Shown piece by piece: positions 1 to 10,900 of a stretch of DNA of 64,000 nucleotides. The number at the start of each line of letters is the position of its first letter. Position 1 is the stretch's first letter. The stretch comes from Protonemura montana (taxonomy: Eukaryota > Arthropoda > Insecta > Plecoptera > Nemouridae). The stretch spans positions 4,402,001-4,466,000 of the forward strand of contig OX387606.1 in NCBI GenBank assembly GCA_947568835.1. The letters run 5' to 3'. A program made the translations under genes and the position numbers. A model generated the notes under the pieces. It was not told where the DNA came from. It searched no databases and saw nothing but the letters and a program-made list of their open reading frames with translations.

Positions 1-127
1 CATCAGTACACTTTTAACGTGCGGTGGTGCGTTAGGTGCTGGGCACTTGAATCGAGCACACATATGATTATTTTAGACTCCACTCTATCTTTCTAAAGCT
101 GAAAAGTAAAAAAAAACTGAGATGTAC

Positions 128-2814
128 CTTGGACAGCTGCTCGGGTGGTGTGGGAGGCACCCCTTCCTCTAAGGACTCTGCCTCTCGTGGTCCCACCCAG
201 CCGTTGAGCTCGACTTGCCTCAAGCGCTGGTCCTTGCCGTCAGCTTTCAGCGCCGCCATGCGCTTACTCATGTAGCCCGTCCTTTGCACGCAAACACAAC
301 ACTCAATCAAGAAAAATATTTGTTTATGTAGTTCACATGGGCAGTGCACATAAATCCTCCACAAAGTGTGTAGGTATTAAGTTCTGTCTATTTAATAACC
401 TGGAACGATACAGATCTTAAGTGCTCGGAGATAAGGGACTACAACGTCAACTGTAGGTGGGGTGTACCCTGCAATTCAACCTCTGTTACAATCCATATGA
501 GACAAGATAACAACTTAAGTCTAGTTCAAAAATGTACCAAGGAAAGGAGTAAGTCAATTTCAATACTTACTGCTGGAGCACCTCTTCTAGGAAGAACTCC
601 TGCACTTCAAACTGACGGCCAGGAACTGGAACCAAGCGATAGCATTACATGAGTTTTGCCAGGCTACTTTTAAACAAATACCTTGCTACTTTCATTAAGA
701 TCTTAAAAAAAAAAAAAAAAATTCTTGGGAGTAATTTTGATTTTTAGAGCAAAAAATCACTCATTATCGCAGAACTACCCGATGTAAAGTAGCATTTGCA
801 ATGAAATAACTGTGAAATTACAAAAGTTGGGTTGTCGGTGCAAACAAAAATGTTGGTCCAGAACGGTTTTAGCATTAGCACGCAGGTTACCAGTGAGAAC
901 TGTGCTCTCCGGAAAGTACGTGGTGAAGATCTCAGTGTCGACTGTGGCAGACATGAGAACCAGTCGAAGGTGCGGGTACTTGGTCAGCGCCTCCTTCAGT
1001 GCTATCAGCAAAAAGTCCAGATACCTGCAGGCACAACAAGACATAACTCCAAGCCGCCTAGCATGGCAGCGATGTTTAGTCACTCTAAACTGACAAAATA
1101 TATTTGCAAATTTCATATAGAATGGAAAATGTTTCTCGATATAGATATGTACGTAGCGTCATTACTTTTATTTTTTAATGACATGGTGGACTTGGTTGTC
1201 TGTCATAAATTTATATTTTACCAAAATTCATTACGGTACTAATCCTTAATTTAAATTTGCAGGAATGATTTTATGTTGAGTCAATTAGACTATGTTGATG
1301 TTAAAAACCACTCACTAAGCGAAAGAAAATTAAGAAAAATCTAAAAATACCACTGGTTAACTTTTCAGTGGCTTGGTCTGCCATTAAATGTCCTTGGATT
1401 CACTACTCACCGACTGCGCTCGTGGACCTCGTCAACGATTACGTGGGACACGCCAGAGAGACAGTGATCGCCAGCCATGAGCGTCCGTAGCAGTACACCC
1501 TCGGTACAATACATCAGCGCAGTCTGCAGTGAAAGTCTGCACTCTAGCCGTACTTGATACCCTACAGACTTGCCCACCTGAGAACAGCAGAGAGGCGGTA
1601 GTACGGTCACTAACATTCAGTATGATTACATTTGACCTTTTTAAGTGTTCAGAGTGTTCACTCACGGACTCATTGCGTTCCCCAGCGACTCGTTCAGCGA
1701 CGGCAACCGCTGATATGCGTCTTGGCTGAGAGCAGATAATGTGACATCGCTGCTTTGTCACTGAATAATGATCCAACAGAAACTGTGGAACCTGAAACCA
1801 AATCGAAGGATTTTTGTTAAGTTGAAAAAAATCTTCCCAACTTGTTCATACCTTCTTCTGACAAGGCAAACTAAATAAAATACAATTTATCAATAATCAG
1901 TATGTTGCGATACAAATTGTAAGTGTGAAATTAATTACCTGCGTAGTTTTTCCTGAGCCAGTTTGGCCAGAGAGAATGGTGACTCTTCCCTTCTCGATCT
2001 GGTCAACTATTTCCTCTCTGAGGGGCCAGAGGGGCAATGCCTCTCGAAATGGCAAAAGTGCAGCACTGGTTCCGACGCGTGGTATTTGAAGAGACCCCCC
2101 GCTAATGCGGCCCACAGGCTTCACGGTCTCACAAGCTAATGGAATGTAAAAAGTAAATCAACCTATATTGAGCTGAATACGTTAGAATTTAAGAGTACAA
2201 AGTTAACAACACAGAAAAGAATGTCACTAACATTTTCCTGTGCTTCGTTCCCGATCTTGTTCATTCAGAGGAGTGAGATCTCTTTTCTCACGGGAAGACA
2301 GAGGGAAGCGAGTCAACAAGCTATAGATGGCCTCTAATGCATCTGGACCTAGAGTGAATGTAGGATCCTGGCAACAGATTGTGGAGCCTTCTCGTTTGAA
2401 CACTGTTAGATACCGATTGCTGCCCTTTCTATAAAAGATAAAGTCAGATGGTGAGACAAACTGTCGGTCTCATTGAAGCATTGCATCTTATTACAAACAA
2501 TTTTAACAATACCCTCGGCTCTTTGACGAAAGTCCAAGTTCAGAGGCTTTTTCATGGAGATACGCTCGCTCGTTCGCGGTCAGCGATGAAGGAAATACTT
2601 CCTCTGTAAAATATGGAGATCTCCTGTTAAACATGTCTTCATTATTTGCAATTAATAAGGTTATGTGAAGGGTAGCAGGTAGTAAGATTAACACACCAGT
2701 TTGATCATCCGATTTAATCAAGTTGTCCAATACCAAGCCAGTAACGATACGAAACCTCTCTTCAATCGTTTCAATATCGTAAGTGCGATTACGTCGCTTG
2801 CCGTTCCGCGGCAT
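128..2814 (-). CDS. YTHDC2: YTHDC2/Bgcn-like R3H and DEAH-box RNA helicase, N-terminal part
   Basis: Nine coding exons on the minus strand: 2814-2697, 2603-2513, 2428-2232, 2135-1939, 1791-1666, 1577-1411, 1024-891, 625-571 and 281-128. They give 413 codons in one frame with GT-AG introns; the gene continues past the left edge. The protein opens with an R3H-type nucleic-acid-binding segment (about residues 40-75, [20 protein letters not shown]), then a helicase domain with Walker [12 protein letters not shown] (about 191-201), motif Ia SQPRR, motif II DEVH and motif III SAT. An N-terminal R3H followed directly by a DEAH core is the YTHDC2 order. The family is known as 3'-5' RNA helicases controlling the mitosis-to-meiosis switch in germ cells; fly Bgcn is the relative. 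Ankyrin, OB and YTH parts, if present, lie outside the window. Start chosen at the first ATG of the open frame, [12 protein letters not shown]36 or another DEAH helicase is less likely because of the R3H match. Confidence 0.9.
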
Positions 2815-3433
2815 CTTTAAGGCCTAATCACCTCACAAATCCACTAAATGAAAGACTTCAAAGCGATTATTAACCCCCACAACGAACTAAATACTGGCAA
2901 AAGCTTGTAAAGCAACAACTTCTCTTTGCCGCGCCGCGTACCAGTTGCAGAAATGTTCAAATCAGCTGGTAAGGCGACCCGATAAGTGACAGCCAAGTTC
3001 CAGCTTGCCGATTGGAGGAGACTATAAAGGCGGTATAGTTTAACATAAACAAAGTCTCTCCCTCTCGATAGTTCATGTGATGTCTTCAAAGGATACATTT
3101 ATTTACTATTGTTAATTTTACTTTTCACTTAAAAAGAAACGCACTCAAACGAGTATAACTGAACTCAAAAGGAACCTCGAATCTTGTAACCCCCCCAAAT
3201 CACCGTACATGGTATTTGCCAAAGCATGGAATTGGATAAGAGAGGGATCAATTTTGAATAAAATTAAAATATGAAGAACAGATGTTAAAAATGAAGAAAG
3301 ATGTCTTAATTTTTAAACATGATTGTTTCAAAGCCGATGAAAACTGCAAGTGTAAAGATGACCTACAGCAATCCCTTTACCAAAGAGTGCCAATTAGAAA
3401 AGGTAGAGCAGACTTGTTGTTTCCAAAATAAAT
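2815..3433. other. Intergenic region, putative YTHDC2 promoter and lipase 3' end
   Basis: This stretch separates the first codon of the helicase gene from the stop of the lipase-like gene; both are on the minus strand. I see no coding exon. A minus-strand AATAAA (plus TTTATT at 3098-3103) could be the polyadenylation signal of the lipase gene, which would leave about 280 bp for the helicase promoter and 5' UTR. No confident promoter motif was recognised. Confidence 0.4.
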
Positions 3434-4180
3434 CTATTCTAGTCGCATCAGAAGAACATCTTCGCTCACCCACGGTCCTAGTGCATATGGGCTCTTCCCT
3501 CCGATGTTGCACTGAACCATGCCTCGCGAACTGGACGAAATAAAATGACATGGTTTATCTACACCGAAAGGCCTCTAGGCAAAGTGAGAAAATTGTCTGT
3601 CACATTAAACAATCTAATTTCAGAATTGTGAGGTTTGTGAGGTTTTGGGAAGAAGGTGTGGTAATTCTTAATCATTCTGCTCTGAAAATTGCTTTGAACC
3701 AAATAATAATAATAATAATAATAAGCATTTTATTCCAGATTGGTCATTACAAATAACATTGGAAAGTCACACAATATTTACATTATCGTTATTAATAAAC
3801 TCATTAACAGAATAAAAGCATTTGTCCATTAAATAGTTTTTCAGTCTGCTTGTAAAATCTTTATCGTTACTTTTACATTTTATATCCATTGGTAAATGGA
3901 TATCATTATCACTCCACATATCATGATATCATATCATATCATAAATGATATCACACCACATGCAATAGGTCCTTTTCTGTAATGTATTGTTGTTAAGTCA
4001 TATAAGTTATTCTTTGCCCTTAATGTATAATCGTGGTATTTGTCTTTTTTTTTTTCTTTTGTATTTTCTTTCTATTTGTAAATGTTTATCTTTGTAAATC
4101 TTTGTAAATGTAACACACCATGAACATCATGACTGTCTATATATCCCTAGGGACAAAAACCGACAATAATAATAATAATA

Positions 4181-4230
<50 letters not shown>

Positions 4231-7080
4231 TTTCTTTGGTTAAATACTTATTATTAATAACATACATCACAATAGTAAAAATGTATAAGCATGGTAATGT
4301 CATAATTCCATAAATATTCCATAAATGCTAAGTGTTCCTACCTGATAAGAGTGTGTTCTCCCATTAACGTTGCCGGTAGTTTGGGGTAGCACCGGCCGGT
4401 AAATGCTTGGAGATATCTGTCGCAAGTCCAGCCCCAAAAGCCGACAGTTGTGTTAATCGACTCTGTGAAGTATCGCAGTGCTCCGACGTGATTGCACCCT
4501 TGCGTGTACGCTTTTATTGAAATTAAAATATTTGAGAAATTAAAAGACTATTAGAGTAGGATTTGATACACACTCAACGTTTGAAAATAGAGAAACTATT
4601 AAGACAAACATAATTGGTCGTCAGCTTTGTCGTCTTTGAATACAATGTCAAGTCCTTGATACTTTTTCTTATTTTGAGATAGTTTCTTTAGAAAAATTAT
4701 CCTCTGTGAGAGTTTGCTATTCTCTACCATTTTACCCATTGCTATGTTTGCCCACCTGTGATGGTATTGCCACAGCCGGGCTGCATTGAACCGCCGTTGA
4801 CGTAGAAGTCTACGTGCCCAGCCGGCCACACCAATCCCTGGGCACCGCCCGATGTGTGGATCACGTCTACAAAGACAGCGTCGCTGAGGTCCAACCGATC
4901 ATCACTCATTGCCGTCGAGAACAGCGGGTTGGCGGGGTCCAGTCCTGCTCAAACCAAACAAAATTGATTACTCATTTTTCTGCCAATTTCCAGAATGAAA
5001 TTGGGCAAGGGAGTTAATTGTCCATTTGACTAATGGGCACTTCCTATGTCCTATCTTCCTATGTCTTCCTAGGACTTCCTATGTCCTTGTCTGTAACCCA
5101 AATTAAAATCTATTTGTCAGTAAAATTTAACTAACATTGCAAGTTGTGATGTAAAGACCCATTTAGTTGCACAGGGGCAATACGACTTATTCTAAAGACC
5201 AAGAAATGGCTTCAATTGAAAATAACTCCATGCCACTATTTTTAGCGCAATACATATTAATTGAAATCATTTCAGAATATTATAAACTGTAAAGTGGCTA
5301 GTCTAGAGTCACCCAAAGTTCCATCGGTTCCGTTGATTGCCAGCACCCACCCGTGATTCGAGGAAGAACATAAGGCCTGAGTTCTCTTGCAACAAGTGCA
5401 GCAATATGGGCCCCAAGTCTAAAGCCAATAACGTGGAGACCTTGCACAGTTGTCCTGCGCAGCCGCTGCACAAGCTGCGCAATGCAGCGACCCACGTGTG
5501 GTGCGTTTCGCGCAGTGGTCGGGTAGCAGAATGGAGAGTGCCCACTTAGCTTGGCGTAGTCCACCACGATTACATTGTAGAAGCCAATTGAAAGGTATGC
5601 TGCAAGTTAAAAGATTTGTGTAAATTATTTGTGGTGTTTAACGATCACTCACTGTTTTGACATCTGGCCATAAAGCACTGGTCAAAGGGCGTCAAAAAGA
5701 TCAGTGTAAAATGCAGACTATGTTTTTTTTTTAAATACAAATCCTGCACATTTCTGAAATGAAACGTCCCTATGAAATATTCCATTATTTTTTTTAAATT
5801 TCTTCTTGGTGGGGACACAACACACCGACCCCCTCTGCTGTGAGGGTTTCCCATCTGAATCCCTTCGATCACGGTAACACGCTTTGTGAGATTTTAAAAT
5901 TGTATAAAGTGAACAACCCAAACTCTGGATGTTGATGATGAGAATGACGGATCTCCAAGGAGTAGAACCAAGAGGCTGTGAATACTCACAGTCACTCTGA
6001 TTCTAGTGACGCTATACCACGTCACAACCTGTCAAACTCAAATAACTCCAATTTGACGTTGGATCACTGATCTGTTGGATGTGTTGTATTTTTAGATGAA
6101 ATCTTATTTAAATTGCAAACGCTTGGTTTGCCTGTTGCCTCTTGGTTCTCTTGATTCTACCTCTTGATGACAGCCTCTTGATTCGACTCCTTGGATCCGT
6201 CATTCTCATCAAATACACTAAAATCGTCTCAAAAAGCCAGTCTTCAAGTAGCTCAATGGGTTAGAGCAACACCCGCGATAGGTAGAGATCGGGGTTCGGG
6301 TCCCCGTTTGGACATCAACTTTTGAGACGGTTGTAGTGTTCATATAATAGTAAAAAAAGTGTTCGTGTTCATTTTTTTCGGTATTCAACTTGCAAATTGT
6401 TTTTTTTTTTTTTTTTTTTTTTTATAAATGACATAACCACATGGTCTTGGTGCTAATGGCTGCCCTACAACAATTGAACGGGAGGGTTACCCAGTACTCA
6501 CACCTGCTGTAACATCACTGTGCCACAGGGGTTGAGTAATAAGATTTATCTGAGCCAGTGACACCGTGATTTTTGCGGCTAAAAAATATCATGTGGTTAC
6601 CATATGTTAGGTGAATAAAGGTGGAGGCCTTGCCTCTCCATCCGTGTATGGCGATCTTGGTGGGGTGTGCAGGGTTGAATGTCGTTTTGAGGAGGCTATC
6701 CTGGCCCATACCTTCCTCTAAGTCCAGCTCCACTCCAGACGGTGCCTGCCTGGATTAAGCATATCAAATATCTATACTCGTTGAAAATACGAGGTCCATT
6801 TGGTATATGTACCATCCACATCATGTCCTATCCACATATAAGAGCCAGGTTTGGTGTAAAAAAAAAATATATATATATATTTGTGTGTATATAAATATGT
6901 GCGTATAAATATTGCATTCGGAAGTGCGTAAACCATCTCACCTCGTAAACAAGAAGAATTTGACGAATTTTGAGTCCGGACAGACCGAAGTTGTGACGAC
7001 CGGGCACGACCCAACTCTGGAAACAATCCGGGAAGTGTTCTGGGTCGCTGCCTTGCCCTGTACTACATTACCGAACAGTG
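3434..7080 (-). CDS. Pancreatic-lipase-family protein, nucleophile Ser replaced by Arg (5' end not found)
   Basis: Six minus-strand exons join in frame: 7080-6942, 6749-6601, 5599-5351, 4944-4756, 4498-4342 and 3530-3434, giving 326 codons with the stop at 3436-3434. The first listed exon begins inside a codon, so a start or signal-peptide exon upstream is missing. Family landmarks appear in order: [31 protein letters not shown] (oxyanion-hole HGW), YNVIVVDY, the elbow [16 protein letters not shown] (catalytic Asp), [21 protein letters not shown] (catalytic His) and a C-terminal GGKSPYALG. In active members the elbow is GxSxG; here the Ser codon is AGA (Arg) at 5420-5418. Asp and His are kept, the frame is open and the splice sites are normal. 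This suggests an expressed non-hydrolytic lipase-like protein, as in fly yolk proteins, rather than a decayed gene. A sequencing error is possible. The family is normally secreted. Confidence 0.82.
3697..4045 (-). mobile_element. 5'-truncated LINE, 3' end of ORF2 plus (ATT)n tail
   Basis: Read on the minus strand, 4043 to about 3770 encodes a diverged reverse-transcriptase C-terminus, with pieces [20 protein letters not shown] and later [20 protein letters not shown]. This pattern is typical of the end of Jockey/CR1-like non-LTR ORF2. It ends in a stop, then AATAAA, then an (ATT)n tail (plus 3697-3722). The middle is broken by an ATATCATGAT-type simple repeat around 3920-3955. It sits in the last intron of the lipase-like gene and is a dead fragment. 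Confidence 0.7.
4046..4228 (+). mobile_element. Possible second LINE 3' tail with (AAT)n/(ATT)n microsatellite
   Basis: AT-rich sequence with short TTTGTAAAT repeats (4075-4110), then a 3'-UTR-like stretch ending in a pure (AAT)n run from 4164 that flips to (ATT)n up to 4228. The run makes a large self-complementary palindrome. The layout resembles the 3' end of a plus-strand non-LTR element abutting the minus-strand fragment next to it. No coding sequence is visible. Confidence 0.4.
5937..6210. repeat. MITE-like inverted repeat
   Basis: Left arm 5937-5979 starts GATGAGAATGACGGAT; the reverse complement of right arm 6170-6210 matches it with a small gap and two or three mismatches. The arms are about 41-43 bp and the spacer about 190 bp. 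The inner right side also carries several copies of a CAAGAGG/CCTCTTG word. Sixteen bases of the left arm (5964-5979) recur at 37670-37685 in a COG6 intron, so this is a dispersed family. It lies in an intron of the lipase-like gene, next to a tRNA-derived repeat. Confidence 0.6.
6225..6423 (+). mobile_element. tRNA-derived SINE-like element
   Basis: A box-A-like TAGCTCAATGG begins at 6249, and a box-B-like GGTTCGGGTCC lies in a perfect T-arm (5-bp CGGGG/CCCCG stem, 7-base loop TTCGGGT) ending near 6306. The acceptor and anticodon stems do not pair properly, so this is not a functional tRNA gene. A 10-bp inverted pair, CGTCTCAAAA (6225-6234) and TTTTGAGACG (6320-6329), brackets the tRNA-like part. 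A 24-base T run follows at 6400-6423. This fits a pol III-derived SINE. Confidence 0.55.
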
Positions 7081-7399
7081 CTGAGGAAAAATGCAAATTG
7101 TCTTACTATCAGTACCAGAAAACTATCTCTCGCTAGTCGAGTTTTGGGAACTGGGGATGTATGGTAATAAAGAGATTCTCTCTAGCTGAGATTTAAGCGC
7201 ATATCTGACGCAAAAATGCATATTTGGGATTTGCAAGATCAAAGTGGTGGAACCACAATGACACACTGCCGAGTTTCACACTGTTACACCTTTTAGAGAA
7301 CTGCTCCACAACTGTATGAACTAGAAGCATAGGCTCTTCGACAGGAATACGCTACGTGTCGGCATCGGGTTTCTCCTCCTCCTTTTAAAACTACGTTAG

Positions 7400-7447
<48 letters not shown>

Positions 7448-8935
7448 CTCATTTACTGACGCCATAAGACCGGTGCCCGCTGTCAAAACAGTTAGTCGCT
7501 AAACTTCAAAAATCAATCGATCATTGGAAGCTTAGAAAGGTAATAACCTCGTACCGACGATATTTGGTCCCCACTTACCACAGGTGAGAAGCCAGCATAT
7601 CGGGCACCAGTCCATGGTGGAGCCTGACTGATCGAACTCCGGACTCGATGGAGTTGATGACATCGATGACTCCGGATGAAGTCGATGGCAGAACTGGCAA
7701 CTGGCAACGGGTTTACAGCTATAGCTACAGCTATATATTTCTATTTGGAAAAACATAAACATTATTATTATTATAAAATTGCGAGAGCGTGCTCTTGGAT
7801 TCGCAATCTTACAGCTGTAAATCCGTGTTTTTTTGTTGTTAGGCGCGTCAGGTCAACCTAATTTGTAAAAAGAATCACTGGCATTTTTGTACAGGCATCG
7901 TCACAAAAACAAGGTTATAACAGACCGTTCCATTGGCATTGTTGGCCAGACTTTAAGGCCAAAGCAAGCACAAACCCGTGTGCCGAAGTTGGCTCTACAT
8001 GAACGGTATCAGCTGTAAGAGATAGTGCTTCAATAGATAGAACTCAGGGGGTTTGACTTGCAAATTTCTTTTGCAATTTAATTATCGCTTCAGCTAAATA
8101 ATGTGAACTATCATTTTCAGCAGGTGATGTGGCGAGAAATGTATTGTGAAGCTGCAGTGCTCACTACGCAGAAGAAATATTTCACGCGTTCGTTGCCAAT
8201 AGAGAATTTCCACCTTTCCAATGCTATCCTGATTCCTATTTGTGATTTTCTGTAGTTTTCCAGGATAATCTACGACTTTTGAATGCTCAAAATAACAGCT
8301 TCAATGAAACTTCAATGTTGATGGCAATGAAATGGCAACAAAAACCAAAGACAATTATCCTATCCTGTATTGACAACATCCCATCCTGGCATATTCACGT
8401 TCAGTTTATAGTACTTGTTAATGTCCCTCTGGTCATCCTTCCTTAATTTCATTTTGACGATATCATAATGAATGATTTCGTAAGGCTTCAATGAGCTGGG
8501 CCACTGTTCTGTAATTAAATTAACAATACATATTTATCAAAGTAATATGACATTATGCATCATCAATATGCCCAAATACTAAAAATCATCAGTATCCACA
8601 ATTTAGCACCACTTTTTTAAATAGTGATGAAGTGCCTACTGCAGTTCGACAAGCCATTTAATTAATCGTGGTAAATTGGCAGTTAACACATGTGGTAGGT
8701 AATAGATAATATGTCGGAGAAACGATTATTAATCTTATCTCTGTCTCGACGACGTTTTCCCCAAAGCTTGTTAATTCGTAATCTGTGATTTCTTGACTCG
8801 AGCTGGGAGACATAATAATCCGCTAGTGCCAAAATTTTCAAACAATTTTCGGCGTGACTCAATAAGAAGACCACTGTAGGATTTGCAACCTGTATAAGTA
8901 GCTGTTGATAAGAAATTCATCTACCAGCGATCAGA
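7081..8935. other. Intergenic region between divergent lipase and arrestin genes
   Basis: No convincing coding exon was found. The missing first exon of the minus-strand lipase gene should lie here. The stretch holds a (TCA)n microsatellite (7402-7445) and otherwise AT-rich unique-looking DNA. A short arrestin promoter presumably lies just before 8936, but no clear motif is seen. Confidence 0.5.
7402..7445. repeat. (TCA)n microsatellite
   Basis: A pure trinucleotide run of about 14 to 15 TCA units in the intergenic region. Confidence 0.95.
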
Positions 8936-10688
8936 ATGGGATTTGAATCATTCCTGGTAATACTTGACAACCCAACGTCCGCGTTCATAGTCGGCAAAGA
9001 GGAACCAATTTTGGTGACCGGCAGAGTGGTGTTAGTAGCAAAGAAAAGCCAGAATGTTAAAGGTATGTCAATTTCATTTAACCAGCCACAGAAATCTTTT
9101 ATCTTTCGCGTGTTGGGTTTACTTCATTTTTTATGAAAACATCTTTTGTTAATTCCAGGGGTAAAGCTAAATTTCAAGGGTAACGCTAAAGTACAATGGA
9201 CTCAGCACTCTGACAAAACAGCCACGACCTACACATCTGGAGAAGACTACATTTCCAAAACAATTTATCTGGCCGGAGATGGAAAAGGTAATCTTAATCT
9301 GTCTCTTTCTTTGAACCACTTGTTCGCTCGCAAAGGTCTAGCTATGATATGTAATATTGCTCCTCGATTCAATAATGGGAAGCTAGATATTCTCCGGACA
9401 TATAAAATCGCACTCGCATCAGAACTAGGTCTGTGATCAAAGACCTGCGAAGAAGTTGATCACTTTGGAAATTAAAATATTATTATGGCGAGACGAGGGA
9501 GGCACCAACAAAGCGTTGACATCTAACATTGCTGGTCGAAACCAAAATAAACTAGCTCCTGCTGAAGGCTATCGATAGATTAAGAACATCATGATATGAC
9601 CAATGATGTGGCTAAAAATTAATTAAGTAATAAGATTAAGATTAACAAGATTTACCTAACAAGATAAACAAGAATGGCCGACTTCTATTATACAATACCA
9701 CACATATACAAATGTATAATCATTAAGGTTTAGGCCACGAATTTACTTGAGAGTTAATGACAGTAGTATTACCTACTGGATTTGAAAAAAAAAACATGTC
9801 TCTGTTTCGTGATGGCAAATTGCAGTTAAATTGATGCTGACTGGCGGGGAACAATGCTACCCGTTTCGTCTGACTTTACCAGCTAGTATACCATCGTCCT
9901 GCAAAGAAGTTCACGGCAGGATCTCTTACAAGGTCGAGGCTGTCGTGGAAAGGGCATGGAAATTCGACATCAAGGCGGAGAAGTACCTCACGGTCGTTGC
10001 CCCTGTGGAACTGAATACGACATTTGAGTTCATGGTAAGTTATAGCAAGAAGGGAACCTTAGCCAAGGGTCAAAAACTGTATTTAAGGTCTTTGGGTCGA
10101 CGTAAGTCTCGAAACCGTGAACTAATAATGCACATAAAAGGAACTATACCTATTTTTCAGTCGCCAGTAAATGAATCATCTGTTGAATATTACGGACTTT
10201 TATCGAGCCCGTTGGCCCTGACGTTGGTTTTAAAACTCAAAACAAGAAACATTGTGCCTGGCGAGAAATTCCCAATCACCGTCGATGTTCAAAACGACAG
10301 CAATGTCGAGGTGCACGAAGTTATTGGCGAAGTAAAAAAGGTGAGTGTTTCCCCTGCATTGCACTTTGCGACCTAGTTTACCTACTTAATGCCACGTTCA
10401 CCTAATGTGTTTACGTTTACTGTTTTTCAGTACACAACTTTTCGGCAAACTCCTCCCAAAAAAGAGACGATAGTCACCAAATCAGTGCTGTGTACTTTCA
10501 AGTTGGAAGCGCCCGAGAAGAAGGGATTCAAATCTTCTACTGTTGATTTGCCCCCGCTGAATGAAACAGCCTTGAACCTAGACGGTTGCCAGGTCATGGA
10601 CGTCGCCTACGCGTTGACCATCACGGCCGTCACTCTCGGTCTGCATAAGGATGCGAAACTAAAATGTCGTGTCAATATAGTTACCTAG
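8936..10688 (+). CDS. Arrestin-domain-containing protein
   Basis: Five exons: 8936-9062, 9159-9287, 9826-10034, 10161-10340 and 10431-10688, giving 300 residues. The N-terminal arrestin fold is recognisable from ILDNPTSAFIVGKEEPILVTG, VKLNFKGNAKVQW, a YPFRLTLPASIPSS strand and the ISYKVEAVVERAWKFD signature. The C-terminal fold has IVPGEKFPITVDVQNDSN. The family (alpha-arrestins/ARRDC) acts as adaptors in endocytosis and ubiquitination of membrane proteins. This protein stops right after the second fold (CRVNIVT) and shows no PPxY tail, unlike ARRDCs that bind Nedd4 ligases. The intron 10035-10160 is 126 bp and stop-free in frame, so retention would add 42 residues. ATG 8936 begins MGFESFLV and is chosen because it directly precedes the first beta strand. 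An ATTAAA at 10771-10776 may direct polyadenylation. Confidence 0.88.
10035..10160 (+). other. Stop-free, frame-preserving intron of the arrestin gene
   Basis: The donor GTAAGT and acceptor TATTTTTCAG are both good. The intron is 126 bp and has no stop in the host frame. If retained it inserts a basic segment (contains GRRKSRNREL) between the two arrestin folds. The spliced form matches the family better. Confidence 0.6.
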
Positions 10689-10900
10689 ACACGAAACGAA
10701 CGTGCTTTTCAACTCCATGTCAACGCCATACTTTCAGTGTATGATTTGGCTTTGATTTTATTTGTTGCAAATTAAATTCGATTCGCAATTTTTTAACAGT
10801 TTTCACCACTGAAAACCAGCAGTTATTTAAGCCTACATTTTATAACCCTCCTGTATCTGAAAATGTTCAATAATTTTAAAGGAAGAAGGTCCAAGTAACA

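Noticed and set aside
6241-6310. Functional tRNA gene
   Set aside because: Only the T-arm and the internal boxes are good. The acceptor stem does not pair and the anticodon stem is broken.
7402-7445. CRISPR-like or regulatory repeat
   Set aside because: It is a plain (TCA)n microsatellite without spacers.
9146-9436. Extended reading of arrestin exon 2 to 9436
   Set aside because: A good GTAATC donor at 9288 joins in phase to the next arrestin strand. The extension does not match the family.
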